Shown: piece by piece, positions 41,901-44,107 of the stretch
Position numbering within the stretch: the first letter of the stretch is position 1
Layout: the number at the start of each line of letters is the position of its first letter
Assembly: GCA_902772455.1 (NCBI GenBank)
Contig: CACYAW010000008.1
Span: forward strand, 1-44,107
Source of the DNA: an uncultured Bacteroidales bacterium
GTDB taxonomy: Bacteria > Bacteroidota > Bacteroidia > Bacteroidales > Muribaculaceae
Length of the DNA stretch: 44,107 bases
Direction of reading: 5' to 3'
The notes under the pieces: generated by a model
Database searches by the model: none
The model's input: the letters and a program-made list of their open reading frames with translations, nothing else
What the model was told of the DNA's origin: nothing
Translations under genes and position numbers: made by a program

Positions 41901-42704
41901 TTGACCTTTCTTGGTGGTGATAATAACAACACCGTTGGCGGCGCGCGAGCCGTAAAGTGCGGCAGCGGCGGGGCCTTTCAGAATCGACATATTGTCGATA
42001 TCTTCGGGGTTGATATCCATCACACGGTTAGAAGACGTTGTGGCACTGTTCATGATACCGTCAAATGCTGAGTTGCCCACAACGCCTGCCGAGTTGTCAT
42101 AAATGACACCATCTACAACAAACAACGGCTGACTGTCGCGGTTCTCGGCTAATGACGTACCACCACGCAGGATAATCTGAGCGCCCGAACCGGCAGCACC
42201 CGATGACTGGGTGATGTTCACACCAGCAATCTTACCCGACAGGGAGTTGATGGCATTGGCGCTCTTGTTGCGCATCAGTTCCTCGGCCTTCAAGTCGTCA
42301 ACGGCATAACCCAGCGACTTCTTGTCCTTGCGGATACCGAGTGCGGTAACTACAACCTCGTCGAGGACTTGGTCATTGGCTGTCATGTCAATGTCCATGT
42401 TGCCGCGGCCCACGATAACCTCCTTGGGCTTGCTGCCGATGTAGGACACGACGAGCACATCGCCAGGATTGGCGTTGATCGAATACTTGCCGTCCATATC
42501 GGTGGCGGTACCGCGGTTGGTACCCTTGACCTTAACGGTCGCACCGATGAGGGGCTCACCTTGTGCGTCACGTATGACGCCTGTAACTTTGTTAGCCTGG
42601 GCGCTGGCTGTGAAGCCCGTGCTGGGAAGCGATGTCATCCCGGCAGGTGCTCCGCAGGCGATTGCCAGAGCGGCCAACAGTGCTAATTGTTTTTTCATAC
42701 GCAC
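38961..42704 (-). CDS. SusC/RagA-type TonB-dependent receptor with C-terminal OmpA domain
   Basis: Receptor of 1247 residues. Signal peptide to about residue 35 (TASA), carboxypeptidase-regulatory-like domain (38-108, GEPLIGATVKVKG), TonB-box-like LDEVVVTALG (114-123), plug with SLSGKIAGVNITQSSG, VVDGV, ILKGPAAAALYGSRAANGVV and ITTKKG, then the barrel ending at YALGINLVFG (about 1065). A 66-residue coiled coil (1066-1131) and a 116-residue OmpA domain (1132-1247) follow, with Arg1201 at the peptidoglycan-binding position. The coiled coil and OmpA part closely copy those of the first receptor, while the plug and barrel are clearly different. MRMKK gives two possible starts; the first ATG is used here. 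It is divergent from the third receptor. Confidence 0.95.
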   Translation of the reverse strand: MRMKKQLALLAALAIACGAPAGMTSLPSTGFTASAQANKVTGVIRDAQGEPLIGATVKVKGTNRGTATDMDGKYSINANPGDVLVVSYIGSKPKEVIVGRGNMDIDMTANDQVLDEVVVTALGIRKDKKSLGYAVDDLKAEELMRNKSANAINSLSGKIAGVNITQSSGAAGSGAQIILRGGTSLAENRDSQPLFVVDGVIYDNSAGVVGNSAFDGIMNSATTSSNRVMDINPEDIDNMSILKGPAAAALYGSRAANGVVIITTKKGQEGHTEVSLTTRMIASMASNLPKYQKEYTRGYIQENYTAGNFTGLENKTDSYNSWGPKAAAGTPTYDNLKNFLETGLIWDTNLSVSGGTKNNNFFLSGSYYDQDGIVPTTGYKKTTFRFNGEQRVGRFTFGANAAYSDARTTKTLTGAALYGSSGTGTLYAAYNWSPVDDMRHYLDENGLRYHLIPNLDPWDERDNPYWIVNKNKMTDDTERFTGNVNVKWDLFDWWWISYRMGVDTYTTESANQIAPGGAIKKVWENGMYSINTYKYRYLSNNLMSNWNKQFGDFNINLMLGGSTDYIKTRTDYERAWNFIVPEFYSFDNARQSDQAFKHGSSKKRMVSAFGEFRMDWRNAIFLTVTGRNDWSSTLPKDNWSYFYPSVSGAIAFTELFRESLPDWFSFGKIRASWAEVGKDTGPYETLTYQWPVGSYIGDAVGLGNSWSRGNPYLKPERTRSTEVGLELRFLQNRLKFDVAYYTNNSFDMILSPRTAQSTAYIFCSTNAGDIYNKGLEISLSGTPIQRENFIWETGINIAGNRGTIGDLIQGLDVMYLTDVQYGNAKAASYNHGNFMGIEGYKWTRNADGKLVLDKNGFPTTNSVGYEVGDREAKFQGGWNNTITFFKNWTFNMLWEFRYGGDVFNGTKYAMSMSGVSQLSADWRNESLTISGVNSAGEEVSNTWEADQMYMFDGKMKSGYNIIKDYYTGAYNYETRNWITYVKSLRLRTISLTYDVPRSLLARTKYLKRASITASANNLLLFTNYDGDPEVAASGAGVGGSSSVGFDYCGVPATRQYALGINLVFGADNEAPARVNNIELDNLNAQINDLRNQLANAQNASNARIGQLENDLAAANRALNNCRNDLNAAKNAAPKLVDNSKQYMNVLVHFPVNKTSITADQRANVERVAAYLKSHPEATCTIKGYASPEGPAENNIKLAEGRAASVKDMLVKKYGIDAKRINAAGQGISNMFDELSWNRVSICEIIVK

Positions 42705-43147
42705 TAAACTTTAATTATTAAAAAATTGAAATTTACTTGCTTTTCTTTATTGGTGGTTTTTTAGCGTTCAGGGCTTGGTTACATCTTTGTTGAGAAGCAA
42801 AATGCTGTGCCTCTATCACCTTAATGTCCAATACCTAAAGTCTATAAGAGTAGGCAAATTTGCAAACAAAAATTCACATGACCAAACAATTTGGAAAAAA
42901 AATACTTTTATCCCTACCATAAATAATAGTTTTTGGTTAAAAATTTTGTGTTTTGTACAGTTTTTCGATGTTTTTAACATTTGCGTTTGTGAAATTATCC
43001 ACCTTTTTTTGGCTAATTCAAAAATTATATAGAATTTTGCACCTTAGTTAAAAAATATAAACAATAATAGAGCTGCTCTTGGAGAGTGGCTGCGGCAAAA
43101 GATAATTCAGATTTTTCAACTTAATATTAACAAATTAAAACGTGCTT
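42705..43147. other. Divergent regulatory spacer between two susC genes
   Basis: An AT-rich 443-base region without gene. The rightward promoter is described separately. For the leftward gene only a weak candidate is seen (TTTG, then TAGACTTTAG about 20 bases on). TTATCCACC at 42996-43004 resembles a DnaA box but stands alone. Confidence 0.5.
43008..43039 (+). promoter_or_regulatory. Promoter of the third susC
   Basis: TTTG at 43008-43011 and GAATTTTG at 43032-43039 are 20 bases apart; the -7 element differs from consensus at its first base. The leader is about 100 bases, with a possible small GCTGC/GCAGC-type fold near 43072-43093. Confidence 0.5.
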
Positions 43148-44107
43148 ATGAAAAGACATTTAGCTCTTTTGGGCGCATTGTTGATGCTATGCGGCACTGG
43201 TTACCAGGCCCAGGCAGCACCCGCGCCCCAGGTGACGGCAAGCTCCGCCACCAGCATTGTGACAGGCCGAGTGGTCGATGAACAGGGGGAACCCGTCATC
43301 GGCGCCAGCATTGTCGAGGTTGGAACGACCCGTGGCACATCTACCGATGTGGACGGTAACTTCTCGTTACGGGCAGGCGTTAATGCCAAGCTCCAGATTT
43401 CGTTCATCGGTTTCAAGACGGTGGAAACCCGCGCTAGCGCGAACATGAGAATCGTCATGGCCGAGGACAAGGCCCTCCTTGATGAGGTCGTTGTTGTGGG
43501 TTACGGTACGCAGAAGAAGGTGAACCTGACCGGTGCCGTATCGACAGTAGATGTTGACAAGACCTTCAACTCACGTCCCGAGCAGGATGTGTCGCGTGCC
43601 TTGCAGGGTGCCGTTCCCGGCTTGAGCATCATCAACGCCAGCGGTGACATCGACGGCAATCCCACGATGCGCATCCGCGGCGTGGGTACGCTGAGCAACG
43701 ACCAGAACTCGCAGCCCATGATCGTCATCGACGGCGTGGTAAGCGATATGGACGGTCTGCAGCTGCTCAACGGCAATGACATCGCCACGGTATCGGTATT
43801 GAAGGACGCTGCTTCGTCTTCGATCTACGGTACCCGTGCTGCCTTTGGTGTGCTGTTGATCACCACCAAGAAAGGCCAGAAGGGTGAGCGTGCCACTGTG
43901 AGCTACTCTAACAACTTCGGTTGGGACGATCCCACCTTCCTGCCTGACTTCCCCGATGTTCCCACCCAGTTGAAGTCGGCCATCATGGCTAAGAAGCGTG
44001 AGGGTTCAGACGCTGTCGAGCTCTTCGGTATGTACTTCGACCAGCTGCTGCCCTATGCCGAGGCATGGCAGAAACAGAACGGCGGCAAGAAGATCGGCTA
44101 CGGCGTG
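43148..44107 (+). CDS. SusC/RagA-type TonB-dependent receptor (partial, N-terminus)
   Basis: The frame is open from the ATG at 43148 to the window end: 320 residues of an outer-membrane receptor. Signal peptide 1-23 (QAQA), carboxypeptidase-regulatory-like domain (about 37-105, GEPVIGASIVEVG), TonB-box-like LDEVVVVGYGTQKKVNLTGAVS (111-), then plug motifs ALQGAVPGLSI, MRIRGVGTLSN, VIDGVV, VLKDAASSSIYGTRAAFGVLLITTKKG. The last residues are within the early barrel region. Whether it carries the OmpA tail of the two others cannot be seen. A susD would be expected next, outside the window. Confidence 0.95.
   Translation, partial: MKRHLALLGALLMLCGTGYQAQAAPAPQVTASSATSIVTGRVVDEQGEPVIGASIVEVGTTRGTSTDVDGNFSLRAGVNAKLQISFIGFKTVETRASANMRIVMAEDKALLDEVVVVGYGTQKKVNLTGAVSTVDVDKTFNSRPEQDVSRALQGAVPGLSIINASGDIDGNPTMRIRGVGTLSNDQNSQPMIVIDGVVSDMDGLQLLNGNDIATVSVLKDAASSSIYGTRAAFGVLLITTKKGQKGERATVSYSNNFGWDDPTFLPDFPDVPTQLKSAIMAKKREGSDAVELFGMYFDQLLPYAEAWQKQNGGKKIGYGV

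Noticed and set aside
42996-43004. DnaA box TTATCCACC as sign of oriC
   Set aside because: One mismatch and no companions; the parS sites are the better evidence for origin proximity, and oriC itself is not seen.

Overview
The window looks like chromosomal DNA of a gut-type member of the order Bacteroidales (Bacteroidota), perhaps Muribaculaceae or Prevotellaceae; the family is an inference. Three SusC-type TonB-dependent receptors, two SusD lipoproteins and many promoters with the Bacteroidota -7 element TAnnTTTG (several with a TTTG -33 element 20 bases upstream) support this. Base composition is mixed: housekeeping and SusC/SusD genes are GC-richer, while promoter regions and a few nuclease or ATPase singletons are AT-rich.

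Layout. 1-6.8 kb: a SusC/SusD/lipoprotein uptake operon. 6.8-7.3 kb: a repeat-filled spacer with palindromes and a 153-bp inverted repeat. 7.3-10.4 kb: a DUF2807 lipoprotein, then on the minus strand a secreted cysteine-hydrolase-like protein, Fe/Mn superoxide dismutase and a GxxExxY nuclease flanked by AT-rich repeats. 10.5-15.7 kb: a HAD hydrolase, then a tightly packed run of histidine kinase, metallo-beta-lactamase-fold hydrolase and Ig-like lipoprotein, followed by tRNA-Leu(CAG). 16.1-20.8 kb (minus): GH3-family adenylase, YhcG-type nuclease and an LtaS-like phosphatase-superfamily membrane protein. 21-23.6 kb: a small secreted protein, a DUF4923 lipoprotein and a glycosyltransferase. 23.7-29.4 kb (minus): the housekeeping run ybeY-mnmG-apt-uvrC-nadK, which carries two parS-type centromere sites. 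29.7-31.3 kb: NfeD and an SPFH protein. 31.4-33.7 kb: two divergent membrane-anchored AraC-type regulators. 34.2-36.7 kb: a glycosyltransferase and a DUF4143 ATPase. 36.9-44.1 kb: a second SusC/SusD pair on the minus strand and, divergent from it, a third SusC cut by the window end.

Most notable. (1) Both complete SusC receptors continue past the end of the beta-barrel into a 66-residue coiled coil and an OmpA-type peptidoglycan-binding domain. The tails are about 87% identical while the receptor parts are clearly divergent, which suggests a swappable periplasmic anchor. (2) An inverted-repeat element built of 7-bp units lies between susC and susD in both loci. It has the same genomic orientation in both although the genes point opposite ways. 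Related heptad tracts occur at two more places. (3) Two parS sites 1.07 kb apart suggest an origin-proximal location. (4) Several genes have a -7 element only 5 or 6 bases before the ATG, implying leaderless or near-leaderless mRNAs. (5) Two accessory genes, the GxxExxY nuclease and the DUF4143 ATPase, are each tied to their own short repeat family.

Where an upstream TTG or GTG would lengthen a gene across its own -7 element, the internal ATG was chosen (histidine kinase, GH3 protein, DUF4923 protein); YbeY and the two AraC regulators were also shortened on promoter position.
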